Shown piece by piece: positions 40,988 to 51,298 of a stretch of DNA of 64,000 nt. The stretch is from NCBI GenBank assembly GCA_018982785.1, contig JAHHEN010000001.1, positions 496,001 through 560,000 on the forward strand. The letters run 5' to 3'. The position numbers were made by a program, and so were the translations under genes. Within the stretch, counting starts at the first letter, position 1. Each line of letters opens with the position of its first letter. The DNA comes from Enterococcus innesii (lineage in GTDB: Bacteria; Bacillota; Bacilli; Lactobacillales; Enterococcaceae). The notes under the pieces were generated by a model, which did no database searches, had not been told where the DNA came from, and saw nothing but the letters and a program-made list of their open reading frames with translations.

Positions 40988-42340
40988 TTAGATGGTCGAA
41001 CGCTGGCGCTCGATCAGCGCTTCTTCACTGAACAAATGCGCCAGTTCAAAAATCGTTTGTTCAAATGGGATCCGCTCATCCACTTTTTGCTGTAAAAACC
41101 GTAGGATGGGGTGATGCAACGCGATCGCTTGGTCGGTCAACGCATTACTGCCACTCTTGTAAGCACCAATATCGATCAAATCCTTGGCCTCTGCATAAAC
41201 GGCCATGTTTTCTTTTAGTTCCCCCGCATGTTTATGCTGTTCCTCAGAAACAAGGGTCTTCATCAAGCGGCTGAGGCTGTTTTGAATATCGATGGCAGGA
41301 TAATGATTTTGAGCGGCGATTTTTCGGGACAAAAGAATATGTCCATCAAGAATCCCCCGCACCGCATCAGCGATCGGTTCATTCATGTCATCCCCTTCTA
41401 CCAAGACAGTATAAAAGGCCGTGATCGAGCCTTTGTCCGACATCCCACTGCGTTCTAACAACTTCGGTAAAGCTGTAAACACAGAAGGGGTATAGCCTTT
41501 GGTCGTCGGCGGTTCGCCTGTCGATAGACCGATCTCCCGCTGCGCCATCGCAAAACGGGTCACCGAGTCCATCATCAATACGACTTTCTTGCCTTGATCG
41601 CGGTAATACTCAGCGATCGCTGTTGCCACATGAGCCCCTTTTAATCGTACGAGAGGCGGCATATCGGAGGTAGCACAGACAACGACCGACTTGCGGTAGC
41701 CTTCTGGGCCTAGATCATTTTCAATAAATTCTTTGACTTCTCGTCCCCGCTCGCCGATTAAGCCGATCACGATGACATCGGCTTCGCAATAACGAGCCAG
41801 CATCCCCAATAAGGTACTTTTACCGACCCCGCTGCCGGCAAAAATGCCGATCCGTTGGCCAAGGCCGACGGTCAAGAGACCATCGATCGCCCGGACACCT
41901 GTCGGCATGATCTCAGCGATTTTCTGACGGCGAAAGGGGTCAGGAGAATCTTGACTAACTGGATATTCTGACGCAGTTTCCAGCTCCAGCGCCATATCTA
42001 ACGGTCGCCCTAGTCCATCTAAGGTGTGCCCTAGCAGCGTATCATCGATTTTTACCGTCAACGATTTGCCAGTTGGCCGCACCAAACAGCCGGGTCCGAT
42101 GCCTTCTAGCTGATCAAGGGGCATCAGGAGCACGGTTTTTTTTACAAAGCCCACGACTTCGGCTAAGGCTGTATGCGTCTTGTTTTGCAATGCGACTTCA
42201 CAGATTTCCCCTATGAAAACCGCCAGCCCTTCGACTTTGATCAGCAGACCTACGACTTCGCTGACTTTGCCGTAGGTGGTAAAAAACGGCTGTGCTTGCG
42301 CCGTTTTGCGCAGCGCTGTGATCGGTAATTCAAACGTCAT
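40988..42340 (-). CDS. fliI: Flagellar export ATPase FliI
   Basis: 450 residues of the F1-ATPase beta type. Walker A is GIFAGSGVGKSTLLGM, Walker B is VVLMMDSVTRFAMAQREIGL, with the family motif GEPPTTKGYTPSVF. FliI powers entry of substrates into the export gate. It overlaps the fliH stop by four bases. Confidence 0.97.
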   Translation of the reverse strand: MTFELPITALRKTAQAQPFFTTYGKVSEVVGLLIKVEGLAVFIGEICEVALQNKTHTALAEVVGFVKKTVLLMPLDQLEGIGPGCLVRPTGKSLTVKIDDTLLGHTLDGLGRPLDMALELETASEYPVSQDSPDPFRRQKIAEIMPTGVRAIDGLLTVGLGQRIGIFAGSGVGKSTLLGMLARYCEADVIVIGLIGERGREVKEFIENDLGPEGYRKSVVVCATSDMPPLVRLKGAHVATAIAEYYRDQGKKVVLMMDSVTRFAMAQREIGLSTGEPPTTKGYTPSVFTALPKLLERSGMSDKGSITAFYTVLVEGDDMNEPIADAVRGILDGHILLSRKIAAQNHYPAIDIQNSLSRLMKTLVSEEQHKHAGELKENMAVYAEAKDLIDIGAYKSGSNALTDQAIALHHPILRFLQQKVDERIPFEQTIFELAHLFSEEALIERQRSTI

Positions 42341-43095
42341 TCCTTCACACTGCTTTCTAGAAATTGGCTCAAAAAGCGAGCGATTTCTTTCCTCAGTTCA
42401 AAAACCACCAAGGCATTTTCAGATTCGATAAAAAAATCGTGTTCCGCCAAGCTGTCATCTGCCATGAGTAAATAGCGAAACCCGCTGATCGTCTGCTTTT
42501 TGGTTTCCAACAATTCTCGCAACCCTGCAAGATGCTGCTCTTGGCTGCGAACAGTCACAAATTGATCGGGTTGTTCAAATTGCCATAGCACAGACTCCAC
42601 AAAAGGCAGGAAGCCTGCTTGCTCATCTGTAAAACGTTGATTGATCAAGGCTTCAGCGATTGCCATGCCGTAAGCGATCATTTCTTGCTTTTTCTCTGAG
42701 CGAAAGGTGTTGATCTCAGAAACGGCTTCAGCGACATTGGCTTGGGCTTGGGCCATCAATGCTTGCGCGGCTTCTTTGCTGGCATTGAGTCCTTCTTGAT
42801 AGCCTTGTTGAAAGCCGTCTGCTTGTCCTGCTTGAAAGCCTTCCGTTCTCGCTTCTGCTAGAATTTGCGCCGCTTGTTCTTGTGCATCGGTCAAAATCTG
42901 CTGCTTCAAGGCTTCCATTTGCTGCAGATGCCGTTCCTGCTCCAACTGGCGTGCACGTCTAGCCGCTTGCAGTTCTGGGTCTAAGCTTGGTTTCTCAATC
43001 GGCGCTTTGATGGTCGTATCCGTCAAAATACTGCGCGCAGCTTCGGTCGTTTTGACCGCCTGCTGCTTCAATAAACTGCTATTTGACCACTGCAT
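42337..43095 (-). CDS. fliH: Flagellar export ATPase regulator FliH
   Basis: 252 residues. A long charged coiled coil with Gly-x-x-x-Gly-like repeats (GFQAGQADGFQQGYQEGL) is followed by a C-terminal FliI-binding domain. ATG 43095 is preceded by GGAAGGGG; a longer reading from 43134 would overlap fliG by 56 bases. As chosen, the overlap is 17 bases. Confidence 0.9.
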   Translation of the reverse strand: MQWSNSSLLKQQAVKTTEAARSILTDTTIKAPIEKPSLDPELQAARRARQLEQERHLQQMEALKQQILTDAQEQAAQILAEARTEGFQAGQADGFQQGYQEGLNASKEAAQALMAQAQANVAEAVSEINTFRSEKKQEMIAYGMAIAEALINQRFTDEQAGFLPFVESVLWQFEQPDQFVTVRSQEQHLAGLRELLETKKQTISGFRYLLMADDSLAEHDFFIESENALVVFELRKEIARFLSQFLESSVKE

Positions 43096-44083
43096 CTTGG
43101 TCGCCCCTTCCGATGTAGATCTCACCGGTTTCATCTAGCCGTCGAATCACAGCCACCACACTTTGTTGGGCTTCTTCTACAGCAGACAAGCGGGTAGGAC
43201 CCATAAATTGAATTTCTTCTTGCAGATTTTCCACCGCCCGTGATGAGAGGTTGGAGAAAATAAAGTTCTTGATGTCATCGGTCGTGCCTTTAAGCGCTAA
43301 GACTAACACATCGTTTTGAACATCTCGCAAGACTTTTTGAACATCCAAGCGATCGAGGGTCACGATATCCTCGAAAGTAAACAAGCTGGATTTCACTTCG
43401 TTGGATAGTTCCGGTTGCCGCTTTTCTAAGTCGTTCAAAATGTTCTTTTCGGTGCTGCGGCTGACTGAGTTCAAGATTTCTACCAGTGTGTGCACACCAC
43501 CGACATTTTCCGTATCGTTCTCAATGTAATTCGAGAATTTGTTCTCGATCACTTTTTCGATCCGTTCGATCACCAAAGGCGACGTACTGGAGATCGTCCC
43601 GATCCGTTCAGCGATCTCCACTTGCAAATGATCGGGAAACTGTGACAAGACGCTGGCCGCTTTGTCCGGCTGCATGTAGCACAAAATCAACGCTACCGTT
43701 TGTGGATGTTCGCCGATCAACAGATTGGTCAACTGTTGAACATCGGCTTTGCGAGCGATATTAAAGGGCCGTTCCCGCAGCTGGATCTGAGTCAATACGT
43801 CAATGACTTCTTTGGCTTTTTGAGGGCCTAATGCTTGGTTCAGCAAATTTTTGGCATAATCGATCCCGCCGTCTAAGACATATTTGCGGGCCGTTGCGGT
43901 ATGAGAAAATTCCTCCAACACTTGATCCCGCTCTTCGGGACTGACAAAGTCGATATTGGCGATCTCATAGCTCACCTTTTGTATAAATGATTCTGGCAGC
44001 AGCTTCATGATCTTTGCAGAGGTATCTGATCCTAGAGAGATCAGAAGAATCGCTGCTTTTTTTACCCCGTCTATTGTATCCAT
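43079..44083 (-). CDS. fliG: Flagellar motor switch protein FliG
   Basis: 334 residues. N-terminal GVKKAAILLISLGSD, the middle EHPQTVALILCYM and C-terminal FTFEDIVTLDRLDVQKVLRD with the charged torque helix. FliG links FliF to the C-ring and meets MotA. Confidence 0.96.
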   Translation of the reverse strand: MDTIDGVKKAAILLISLGSDTSAKIMKLLPESFIQKVSYEIANIDFVSPEERDQVLEEFSHTATARKYVLDGGIDYAKNLLNQALGPQKAKEVIDVLTQIQLRERPFNIARKADVQQLTNLLIGEHPQTVALILCYMQPDKAASVLSQFPDHLQVEIAERIGTISSTSPLVIERIEKVIENKFSNYIENDTENVGGVHTLVEILNSVSRSTEKNILNDLEKRQPELSNEVKSSLFTFEDIVTLDRLDVQKVLRDVQNDVLVLALKGTTDDIKNFIFSNLSSRAVENLQEEIQFMGPTRLSAVEEAQQSVVAVIRRLDETGEIYIGRGDQDAVVK

Positions 44084-44093
44084 GGCTGCCCCC

Positions 44094-45719
44094 TTATTTT
44101 TCTTTCATCCAAGCTTTGATCAATTCCGCCGCTACTTCAGGATTGCTTTCGGCATAATTTCTAGCCGTTTGATCCAATGTTGGTTCTCCTGAATGTTCTG
44201 CTGCGGCTTCTTGTGTGGATGCTTCTGGCACCGCTGGTTTCGTTTCAGCAGACCGATTGCCGACACCGCCAAAAACGACTTCTTGTGCAACTGGGTTACT
44301 CGCTCCGGTGCTGACTGCGGACGGTTGTGCAAAGGAGACCATCTCCTCCGTCACATCGACTTCCAGCTCGTCTTCTTTGCGTCGGCGTCGGATCACGCCA
44401 ACGATCATTAAGATCACCAAGAACAAGGTCAACACGATACCGCCGATGATGGCGTACTTGAGATAACCTTTGGCAGCTGCAATCGGTTCATTCCCTTGCG
44501 GATCAGCGGCTGGATCAACCTCTGCTTGGGCAAAGTCAAATCCTTGGATCGCGATTTGATCGCCACGATCATTGTCATAGCCGACGGCACTAGCAATCAA
44601 CTGCTGCAATTCTGCTTGATCTGCTTGCGAAAGGTTCGCATTGATCACGATCGAGCTGGTCATTCGTTCGATCATGCCAGGGGCTGTAATGGTCGTGGTG
44701 GTCTCGGTATCCAATTCATTTTCAACGGAGCGACTGTAGGAATTGTTTCCTTCTCCATCCGTGCCCGTCACATTGGAGACATTGTCATCCACCGTCCCTG
44801 TTTGGGCTTCTTGGACGGTCCCTTGCGAACCAGCAGCCTGCACTGTCTCACTCTTGATCTCTGGGTCATCATAAGTGACTTTCTTCCGCTCGATCGAATC
44901 AAAATTCAAGTCTAAATTGATCGACACTTGGAATTTGTCTGCACCATAGATCGGTGTCAGCAACTTCGCTACTTTTTCTTCTAGCATTTTTTCATAGGAA
45001 TCTTTGATGGCAATGTATTTATTGTTCAGGCCACTTAATTGACTGGCTTCATCTTCGGTTCTCGTCAAGGTATTGCCCGCGCTATCAACGACTTTTACAT
45101 TTTCTGGCTTCAGCTTTTCCACTGCCCCTGAAGTCAAGGTAACGATTCCTTGCACGGACTCGTCTGAGATCTGCTGATTTTTCAAGGTCAACACGATGGA
45201 GGCGGTTGGCGCACTTTCCTCCGAAGAAAAGACACTTTCTTCTGGCATCACGAGTAAAACTTTGGCGGATTTGACCGCATCGATCGACTCGATTGCTCGC
45301 TGTAGTTCGCCCGTTACTGCCCGCTGATACATGATCTTGCGGTCTTCATCCGTTGTCATCATGTTGGCATCATCAAATAATTCAAAGCCTGTACTGGTAT
45401 TTGGTAACTTATTGTCCACGGCAAGATTGATGCGGTATTCATCGACTTGGTCTTTATCGATCAAAATCGTCGTCCCATTGTCGGCTAATTTGTAGGCAAT
45501 CTGCTGTTCCTCCAAATCCTTGCTGATCGTTCCCGCATCGGCATCGCTTAGATCCGTAAACAAGATACCGTATTCAATTCGCGTATTTAAATAATAAACA
45601 GCTGCTGTGATTCCGAGAACGCTGATAACGGAAAGAACAACGATCATTTTCTTTAAAGAGCTTTGCATTTGCCAACGGTCTTTGAGTTGTTCTGTCCATT
45701 CTTTCACTTTATCCATCAT
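44094..45719 (-). CDS. fliF: Flagellar MS-ring protein FliF
   Basis: 541 residues, two membrane helices (about 25-45 and 448-470) around the ring-building domains (YGILFTDLSDADAGTISKDL), ending in a FliG-binding tail (ARNYAESNPEVAAELIKAWM). It forms the base ring in the membrane. Confidence 0.96.
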   Translation of the reverse strand: MMDKVKEWTEQLKDRWQMQSSLKKMIVVLSVISVLGITAAVYYLNTRIEYGILFTDLSDADAGTISKDLEEQQIAYKLADNGTTILIDKDQVDEYRINLAVDNKLPNTSTGFELFDDANMMTTDEDRKIMYQRAVTGELQRAIESIDAVKSAKVLLVMPEESVFSSEESAPTASIVLTLKNQQISDESVQGIVTLTSGAVEKLKPENVKVVDSAGNTLTRTEDEASQLSGLNNKYIAIKDSYEKMLEEKVAKLLTPIYGADKFQVSINLDLNFDSIERKKVTYDDPEIKSETVQAAGSQGTVQEAQTGTVDDNVSNVTGTDGEGNNSYSRSVENELDTETTTTITAPGMIERMTSSIVINANLSQADQAELQQLIASAVGYDNDRGDQIAIQGFDFAQAEVDPAADPQGNEPIAAAKGYLKYAIIGGIVLTLFLVILMIVGVIRRRRKEDELEVDVTEEMVSFAQPSAVSTGASNPVAQEVVFGGVGNRSAETKPAVPEASTQEAAAEHSGEPTLDQTARNYAESNPEVAAELIKAWMKEK

Positions 45720-45743
45720 TTATCCTTATTCCCTCACCCACTG

Positions 45744-46067
45744 CTAAAACTGCATATTTTTCACGTCATTGTAAGCTTCTAAACACTTGTTTCGTACTTG
45801 AACGGCTGTTTGTAGCGCCAGTTGCGCCTCCGTCATGCGAATCATCACATTGCCTAGATCGCTTTCATCGCCGGTGATCAAATTTACAGTATCTTGATCC
45901 ATGACCGCCGTTTTTTGATTCAACTGATCGACCGCATGGGTCAAGTAAGAAGAAAACTGATTTTTCTTGGCGCCTGCAACACTGGTCTCGTTTGAAGCAG
46001 CCCCCGTGCCTAGTGTCCGCAAAACGTTTTGGTAGTCTGTTAATCCTGTCGTTAAAAGTCCATCCAT
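45744..46067 (-). CDS. fliE: Flagellar hook-basal body protein FliE
   Basis: 107 residues; FSSYLTHAVDQLNQKTAVMD and MIRMTEAQLALQTAVQVRNK are the FliE core. It joins the MS ring to the rod. Confidence 0.94.
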   Translation of the reverse strand: MDGLLTTGLTDYQNVLRTLGTGAASNETSVAGAKKNQFSSYLTHAVDQLNQKTAVMDQDTVNLITGDESDLGNVMIRMTEAQLALQTAVQVRNKCLEAYNDVKNMQF

Positions 46068-46074
46068 TTTCTCG

Positions 46075-46491
46075 TTACCCCTTTGATATTTCTAATGCTT
46101 TTTTCAAGATCGTTTTGTTCATTTCTGAAGCAGAAACATTGGCTTCGTACGTTCGAACCGCTTGCAACATTGCCACCATTTCATCGGCAATATCCACATT
46201 TGATTGACCGACATATCCCTCGTCGTTGGCAGCGGGATTTGTAGGATCATACGTCAGCTTTTCTGTCTCATCGGCAGCGATCCCCGTCACTTTGACACCG
46301 TATGTAGCCGGTGTACCTTCACGGCTATTTTTTAAATTTTCTGAAAAAAGAATACTCTTTTTTTGATAAGCCGCGGTTGTTTGTGTTTGATTCGTATTTA
46401 CATTTGCGATATTGCTGGAGATCGTATCTAGTTTTAACCGTTCCAATGCTAAACCGCTCGCGTTGATCGTTAGTCCGTTAAACATACCCAT
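46075..46491 (-). CDS. flgC: Flagellar basal-body rod protein FlgC
   Basis: 138 residues, with LDTISSNIANVNTNQTQTTA at the N-terminus and NVDIADEMVAMLQAVRTYEA at the C-terminus. It is a proximal rod subunit. Confidence 0.95.
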   Translation of the reverse strand: MGMFNGLTINASGLALERLKLDTISSNIANVNTNQTQTTAAYQKKSILFSENLKNSREGTPATYGVKVTGIAADETEKLTYDPTNPAANDEGYVGQSNVDIADEMVAMLQAVRTYEANVSASEMNKTILKKALEISKG

Positions 46492-46512
46492 TTGTTTTTC
46501 CTGCGCTTTCTA

Positions 46513-46872
46513 TCAATTACTCAATACAAGGTTCATCATTTGCAAGCGTCCGTTGACTTGTGCGGTCAATGCACTGTAATATAACCCATTGGCTGCTTGA
46601 TCCAACATCTCCACTTCAAGATCCACGTTATTGCCGTTGTCTTTGATGCTGGTAGTTGCATTTTCAGTGATTTTCGGTTTTACTTGAGAAACTGACGCTT
46701 CGGTTGCAGCGTCGGTCCCTGACGAAGCGAGTGCCTGCTTTAATTCGCTTTCAAACACGATGCGTTTTGCTTTGTACCCATCCGTGTTGACATTGGCGAT
46801 ATTAGACGAAATCAATTCTGCGCGTTGTGCAGAAACGTTCATGGCTGTTTTTAATAAATCATAGGTATCCAA
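46513..46872 (-). CDS. flgB: Flagellar basal-body rod protein FlgB
   Basis: 119 residues from TTG 46872 (a second TTG at 46875 is possible); AAGGAGC lies upstream. RAELISSNIANVNTDGYKAK is the rod signature. The ATG at 46989 used by the longest reading lies in the promoter and is unlikely. It is the first gene of the flagellar supercluster. Confidence 0.92.
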   Translation of the reverse strand: MDTYDLLKTAMNVSAQRAELISSNIANVNTDGYKAKRIVFESELKQALASSGTDAATEASVSQVKPKITENATTSIKDNGNNVDLEVEMLDQAANGLYYSALTAQVNGRLQMMNLVLSN

Positions 46873-46987
46873 CAATAATTGCTCCTTCCACCTTCTGTAC
46901 CAAACGTTTTTTTCATCGATGGAACAGAAACAAATATATTTATTGATTTTTTTGTTATAGATTAAAAAAACAAGAAGACGTGATGTC

Positions 46988-47016
46988 ATTATAGTAGAAT
47001 TGTTTTTATTTTACAA
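46988..47016 (-). promoter_or_regulatory. Sigma-A promoter of the early flagellar operon
   Basis: Minus-strand TTGTAA (47011-47016), 17-base spacer, TATAAT (46988-46993), about 115 bases ahead of the flgB start. Confidence 0.78.
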
Positions 47017-47414
47017 TTTGATTTTTGCAACTTTACGGATATGACATTTAAGTTACAGGTATGTTATGTTATTTGTTAAACACTGTTTCATCGCAATTTC
47101 GTTCCCAGTTATAAAAAGTAAACGATCGATATAAAGCGTTTTACAAGCATATCTATACTTTTTGATCAAAATCATTTTTTTGATAAAAAAACAAGCATTA
47201 TTCGAAAAATTGATTAAAACATTTTCATTTGTGTTTGATGGTATGACAAACCCTGAGAAATACTTCACGAAAAAAACGGTACCATCTATAAATATTCACA
47301 AAAATTGCAAGCTGTACCATTTTAAAAATTTGACGAAACTTGTCAAAAAAAGAACAAAAAAAAGAGAAGCAAAAAATTTATTTTAGTTATTTTTTGGATT
47401 ATTTTTTTTTGCTA

Positions 47415-47441
47415 TTAAGAATGATTTTAATTCACCGATAA
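47415..47441 (+). promoter_or_regulatory. Sigma-28 promoter of motA-motB
   Basis: TTAA (47415-47418), 15-base spacer, ACCGATAA (47434-47441), 51 bases ahead of the motA ATG. Confidence 0.82.
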
Positions 47442-47491
47442 AATAAATGAGGGTTTAAAACCTGGAAATAGAATTTAGGAGGACGCAACAA

Positions 47492-48256
47492 ATGGATTTT
47501 TTCTTGCTGATCGGTATTATTTTAGGATTGATATCTGTGGTGGTTGGGATGATTGTAAAAGGTGCCAATGTGGCCGTTTTGATCAATCCAGCAGCCGCGA
47601 TCATCATTTTCGTCGGTGTGATCGCAGCCGTTATCAATTCATTTCCCAGCAGTGATATCAAAAAAATCCCGAAGATCTTCGGCGTTCTGCTGAAAAATAA
47701 AGAATACGACTTAAAAACAACCATCAATACCATCGTTGAATTAGCCAACCAAGCTCGGCGCGATGGCCTACTATCTCTTGAAGGTGCTATCCAAAACTTA
47801 GAAGATCCTTTTTTAAAAAAGGGCTTGGAAATGGTGGTGGATGGCATCGCTGCCGAACAGATCCAAGAAATCATGGAAAATGAGATCTATGGGATCGAAG
47901 AACGGCATCGCATCGGCTCGGCTATTTTTAAAACCGCCGGCACGAGTTCCCCGACCTTAGGGGTGTTAGGAGCCGTGATCGGACTGATTGGGGCGCTAGG
48001 CAATTTAGAGGATGTAGAAGCACTGGGTCATATGATCTCGGCGGCTTTCGTGGCGACCCTTTACGGTATTTTCTTCGGTTATGTGCTGTTCATTCCCTTT
48101 AGTTCACGACTGACCTTAAAATCGGAGCAAGAGGTCCAAATGATGTCGATCATCGTGGAAGGGGTCTTAGCGATCCAAGCCGGACAATCACCGAAAAGCA
48201 TTGAGAAAAAATTATACAGCTTGATCGATCCGAAAAAACGGCAAGAACAATTATAA
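47492..48256 (+). CDS. motA: Flagellar stator protein MotA
   Basis: 254 residues, four membrane helices, with GTSSPTLGVLGAVIGLIGAL and the FliG-facing cytoplasmic loop (ELANQARRDGLLSLEGAI). With MotB it conducts protons and drives rotation. AGGAGG precedes the ATG. It is divergent from flgB. Confidence 0.96.
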   Translation: MDFFLLIGIILGLISVVVGMIVKGANVAVLINPAAAIIIFVGVIAAVINSFPSSDIKKIPKIFGVLLKNKEYDLKTTINTIVELANQARRDGLLSLEGAIQNLEDPFLKKGLEMVVDGIAAEQIQEIMENEIYGIEERHRIGSAIFKTAGTSSPTLGVLGAVIGLIGALGNLEDVEALGHMISAAFVATLYGIFFGYVLFIPFSSRLTLKSEQEVQMMSIIVEGVLAIQAGQSPKSIEKKLYSLIDPKKRQEQL

Positions 48257-48269
48257 AGGGTGAAGCGAC

Positions 48270-49032
48270 ATGAAACGAAAAAAGAAACATGAAGAACATG
48301 TAGACGAAGCGTGGCTTTTGCCTTACTCGGATATGTTGACCTTACTGCTGGCTTTGTTCATCGTCATGTTTGCCATGGCGAAAGTCGATGATGAGAAGTT
48401 CCAAGAAATCCGAAGCGAATTCGGCACCATCCTTTCCAGCCACCACAGCAATGCCTCCGTCATCGGGTCAGTGATCGATATGGGCGAGACCACGCCGCGA
48501 AAAAAGCCGCCACTTCTGCCGAAGCACAAGCGCAAGAAGCAGCAGTTCGGACCCAACTGGAAAATCAACAGCTAGAAAAAATCAGCGACCAGCTGTCACA
48601 AGAACTCGCCGCTTCTGGCTTAAAAGACCAGACAGAAGTTCGCTTGGAATCTGATGGCTTGCATATCACGTTAGCTAGCAGTATTTTGTTTGCCTCTGGC
48701 AGCGCCGAGATCACGGACACCACTCGTCAGTCACTGGATCTACTCTCGGACTCACTGAAAAAACTAAAAGCTAACAAAATCGTGATCGCCGGGCATACCG
48801 ATAACGTACCGGAAAAAGGCAATGGCCGCTACCAATCTAACTGGGATCTTAGTTCCGCTCGGGCCATTACCGTTATGGAATACTTCATCAGCAAAGGCGC
48901 TGTTTTAGAAAAAAATGCTGCCATTCAAGCCTTTGCCGATACCGAACCGAAAGCCGATAACAACACCCCCAAGGCCGCTCGGAAAACCGCCGCGTGGAGA
49001 TGATCATTCAGCGGACTGAAACGGCACAATAG
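48270..49032 (+). CDS. motB: Flagellar stator protein MotB (two frameshifts in this sequence)
   Basis: About 255 residues. The single membrane helix carries the proton-binding Asp (WLLPYSDMLTLLLALFIVMF). The C-terminal OmpA-like peptidoglycan domain contains IAGHTDNVP and NWDLSSARAITVM. Breaks: an A6 run at 48500-48505 that should be seven (RKKAATSAEAQAQEAAV), and GG for GGG near 48974-48975 (NTPKGRSENRRVEMII). Corrected, it ends at TAG 49030-49032, just ahead of a terminator. Confidence 0.92.
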
Positions 49033-49066
49033 TCCGTAATAAGGTTTTATAAATATCATTATGAAT

Positions 49067-49100
49067 AGCCAAGACGACCAATATCCGTCTTGGCTTTTTT
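49067..49100 (+). terminator. Terminator of motA-motB
   Basis: AGCCAAGACG / CGTCTTGGCT stem followed by six T, 34 bases after the corrected motB stop. Confidence 0.9.
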
Positions 49101-49121
49101 GTAGTCTCCTATTCACTAAAC

Positions 49122-49171
49122 AAAAATCACCCACGAGCCATTCTTGCGAATAGCTGATGAGTGATTTTTTT
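49122..49171. terminator. Terminator of the dCache receptor gene
   Basis: AAAAATCAC / GTGATTTTT outer stem with a partly paired interior; T-run on the minus strand after the mcp stop, and symmetrical enough to work from both sides. Confidence 0.78.
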
Positions 49172-49178
49172 GCTTGGT

Positions 49179-51224
49179 TTATTTTTCCACTTCAAAACGA
49201 TTGGTCAATCGCTTCAACTCTTCTGCAATGTCTCTGAGGTCTGCCACATGGTTGGTAAATTCATCCATGGTTGCCAAGACTTCTTCTGCATTTGCGGAAA
49301 CTTCTTGTGTACCAGCGGCATTTTCTTCCGTTGATGCGGAAATGTTTTCTAAGTTTTCCAGTACACTGTTTTGAATATTTTCGATACGGGCACTGGCTGC
49401 TTCAATATGATGGATGCCTTCGATCATATAGCTGCTGCGTTGGAAAACTTCTTTTGAAGACGAGATCGCTTCTTTGATCAAGTTGGTTTGGCGAACGCCA
49501 CCTTTGACAGACGCCGACGTTTGTTTAACCATTTGACTAGATTGCTCACGAATTTCTTCAATGATCGCTTCGATCTCTTTGGTAGAGGCTTTGCTTTGTT
49601 CCGCCAATTTACGGATCTCAGCAGCCACGACGGCAAAGCCTTTGCCCGACTCGCCAGCACTTGCGGCTTCGATCGATGCATTCAAGGCTAGCAAGTTGGT
49701 TTGGTAAGAAATATCGTTGATGACCCCAATGATCGAGTTGATATTTTGGATACTATCATTCATTCCCGTCATGTTCGACATCAAGCGCTCCATCTGTGCC
49801 AACTCTTGTCGCCAGCTGTCATCGACTTGATCCATGATCGTTAAGTTTTCTTGATTGATCTTCGTAGATTCTTGTGACTTGCTGCTCATGCCGCCAACAT
49901 TTTCTCGTAATTCTTTCACGACTTGCGACAGATTTTGCATTTGTGACACGCTGTATTCTGTTTCTTGGGCTTGAGCACCGGTCACTTCAGCTATCCCCGT
50001 AATGGTTTGAGAGACTTCTTCTGTCGCAATATTGGTTTGTTTTGACAATTCTAATAAAGAATCCGACATTCCTGCGACACTGTTGCTTTCTTTTTGTACT
50101 TTTTGGATCAATGCACCCGTGCCTTCGATCATCACATTGTAATTGTCCGCCATTTGCTGGATCTCATTGCCTGCTTTGTCTGGATATACAACTCGGCGTG
50201 CCAATTGATCCCATGTCCATTTTTCGCCTTTGGCTCTTTTGGTTTTGCTCATCTTCTCTAGTTTGCCTTCACCGACTTTTCTAAAGTAACGATTGAAGCA
50301 ATCGATGATCGCTGCGACTACTTTGATCGCGGCATAAGAAACCAGTCCTACAAAGAGCAGCATCAAAATCGTAACGATAATGGTGGTGCGGACTAAAGCT
50401 CCTAGCTCTTTGTCTAGATCACTAGCTTTGACTTCGGAGTACGCCCAAACATTGGAATCAGCAGACTTGTCATACAACACATCGTTGACTTTATTCGAGT
50501 CGCCTAAACCAACCATGCCTGTCGGGTTTTTAGCTTCTTTGATTTTTTGGAATACTTCTTCTTCTTTGATATTCTTACCGATTTGTTTGGTGTTTTTTGA
50601 GGTCACGATGACCCCAGATTCTGAAACTAAGGTGACATTCCCAGTCCGCCCTACGGTAAAGGAAGACAAGATGTTTTGAATGCTTTCATAGGAAACATCG
50701 ACGCTTAAAACCCCCACTTGATTATGGGAGTTTTTGACCCTGATCGAAGCCGACGTCACAAATTGATTCGACACCGTATCTAAATAAGGTGCTGTCCAAT
50801 AGACTTCTCCTTCGGCTTTAACGGCCCCTTTGTACCATGGTCGAATCGTGGGCTTATAATCATCTGGTAAGGGATTGAAGGTCACATACTCATCATCTTC
50901 TGTTCCAAAAGTCACCGCTAAGAAGCTGTTGCTTCCAGCAATCGCTAAAGAAAGATCTGAACGGATGCGTCCCATACTGAATTCTGTTTTCATCGCTGGC
51001 AGTTCAGCCATTGATTTCAATTTGCTTTCCGTCGATCGGCGCAAACTCTTTTCTTCCGCCAAGATCAAATTGACGGCACTTTCTTTGTTCAAATCATTTC
51101 GTTCAATCAATAAGTTCTTGGTGGTTAAATAGGAACTTGTCAGCATGACAATGATCGGGATCCCCGCAACCAGCATCAAGGTGATCATCACATAAATTCC
51201 TATCGTCTTTTTTCTTTTTTTCAC
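49179..51224 (-). CDS. dCache chemoreceptor, probable amino-acid sensor
   Basis: 681 residues. A membrane helix (about 10-32), an extracellular dCache_1 domain (about 40-285), a second helix (about 290-312), a HAMP-like linker and a cytoplasmic signalling domain with [20 protein letters not shown]. The sensor shows Tyr123, Arg128, Trp130 and Tyr131 ([10 protein letters not shown]) and an Asp at about 176 (LSVDVS). This is the residue spacing known from amino-acid-binding dCache receptors (Y-x4-R-x-W-Y and a later D). Amino-acid sensing is therefore likely. It has its own sigma-28 promoter and terminator and lies beside motAB. Confidence 0.92.
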   Translation of the reverse strand: MKKRKKTIGIYVMITLMLVAGIPIIVMLTSSYLTTKNLLIERNDLNKESAVNLILAEEKSLRRSTESKLKSMAELPAMKTEFSMGRIRSDLSLAIAGSNSFLAVTFGTEDDEYVTFNPLPDDYKPTIRPWYKGAVKAEGEVYWTAPYLDTVSNQFVTSASIRVKNSHNQVGVLSVDVSYESIQNILSSFTVGRTGNVTLVSESGVIVTSKNTKQIGKNIKEEEVFQKIKEAKNPTGMVGLGDSNKVNDVLYDKSADSNVWAYSEVKASDLDKELGALVRTTIIVTILMLLFVGLVSYAAIKVVAAIIDCFNRYFRKVGEGKLEKMSKTKRAKGEKWTWDQLARRVVYPDKAGNEIQQMADNYNVMIEGTGALIQKVQKESNSVAGMSDSLLELSKQTNIATEEVSQTITGIAEVTGAQAQETEYSVSQMQNLSQVVKELRENVGGMSSKSQESTKINQENLTIMDQVDDSWRQELAQMERLMSNMTGMNDSIQNINSIIGVINDISYQTNLLALNASIEAASAGESGKGFAVVAAEIRKLAEQSKASTKEIEAIIEEIREQSSQMVKQTSASVKGGVRQTNLIKEAISSSKEVFQRSSYMIEGIHHIEAASARIENIQNSVLENLENISASTEENAAGTQEVSANAEEVLATMDEFTNHVADLRDIAEELKRLTNRFEVEK

Positions 51225-51298
51225 AACTGTGCCACTCCTTCATTTCCAATTTCACACAATCCACTGAAGACTCGTCCGTAGACGACCCTTAGTAAGGA

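Larger units (their letters stand above)
46873..47491. other. AT-rich divergent control region between flgB and motA
   Basis: About 620 bases without a supported gene, clearly more AT-rich than its surroundings. It holds the sigma-A promoter of flgB near its left end, the sigma-28 promoter of motA near its right end, and an inverted repeat TTTGAC-N7-GTCAAA at 47329-47347. The open frames here have no ribosome binding site. It is the probable entry point for whatever switches the flagellar locus on. Confidence 0.7.

Noticed and set aside
47053-47386. Short open frames in the AT-rich flgB-motA gap
   Set aside because: No ribosome binding site, composition like random AT-rich DNA, and overlap with each other on both strands.
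11375-49032. Degeneration of the flagellar locus into pseudogenes
   Set aside because: All breaks are one-base events in runs, no premature stops or larger deletions occur elsewhere, and unrelated genes outside the locus show the same kind of break.
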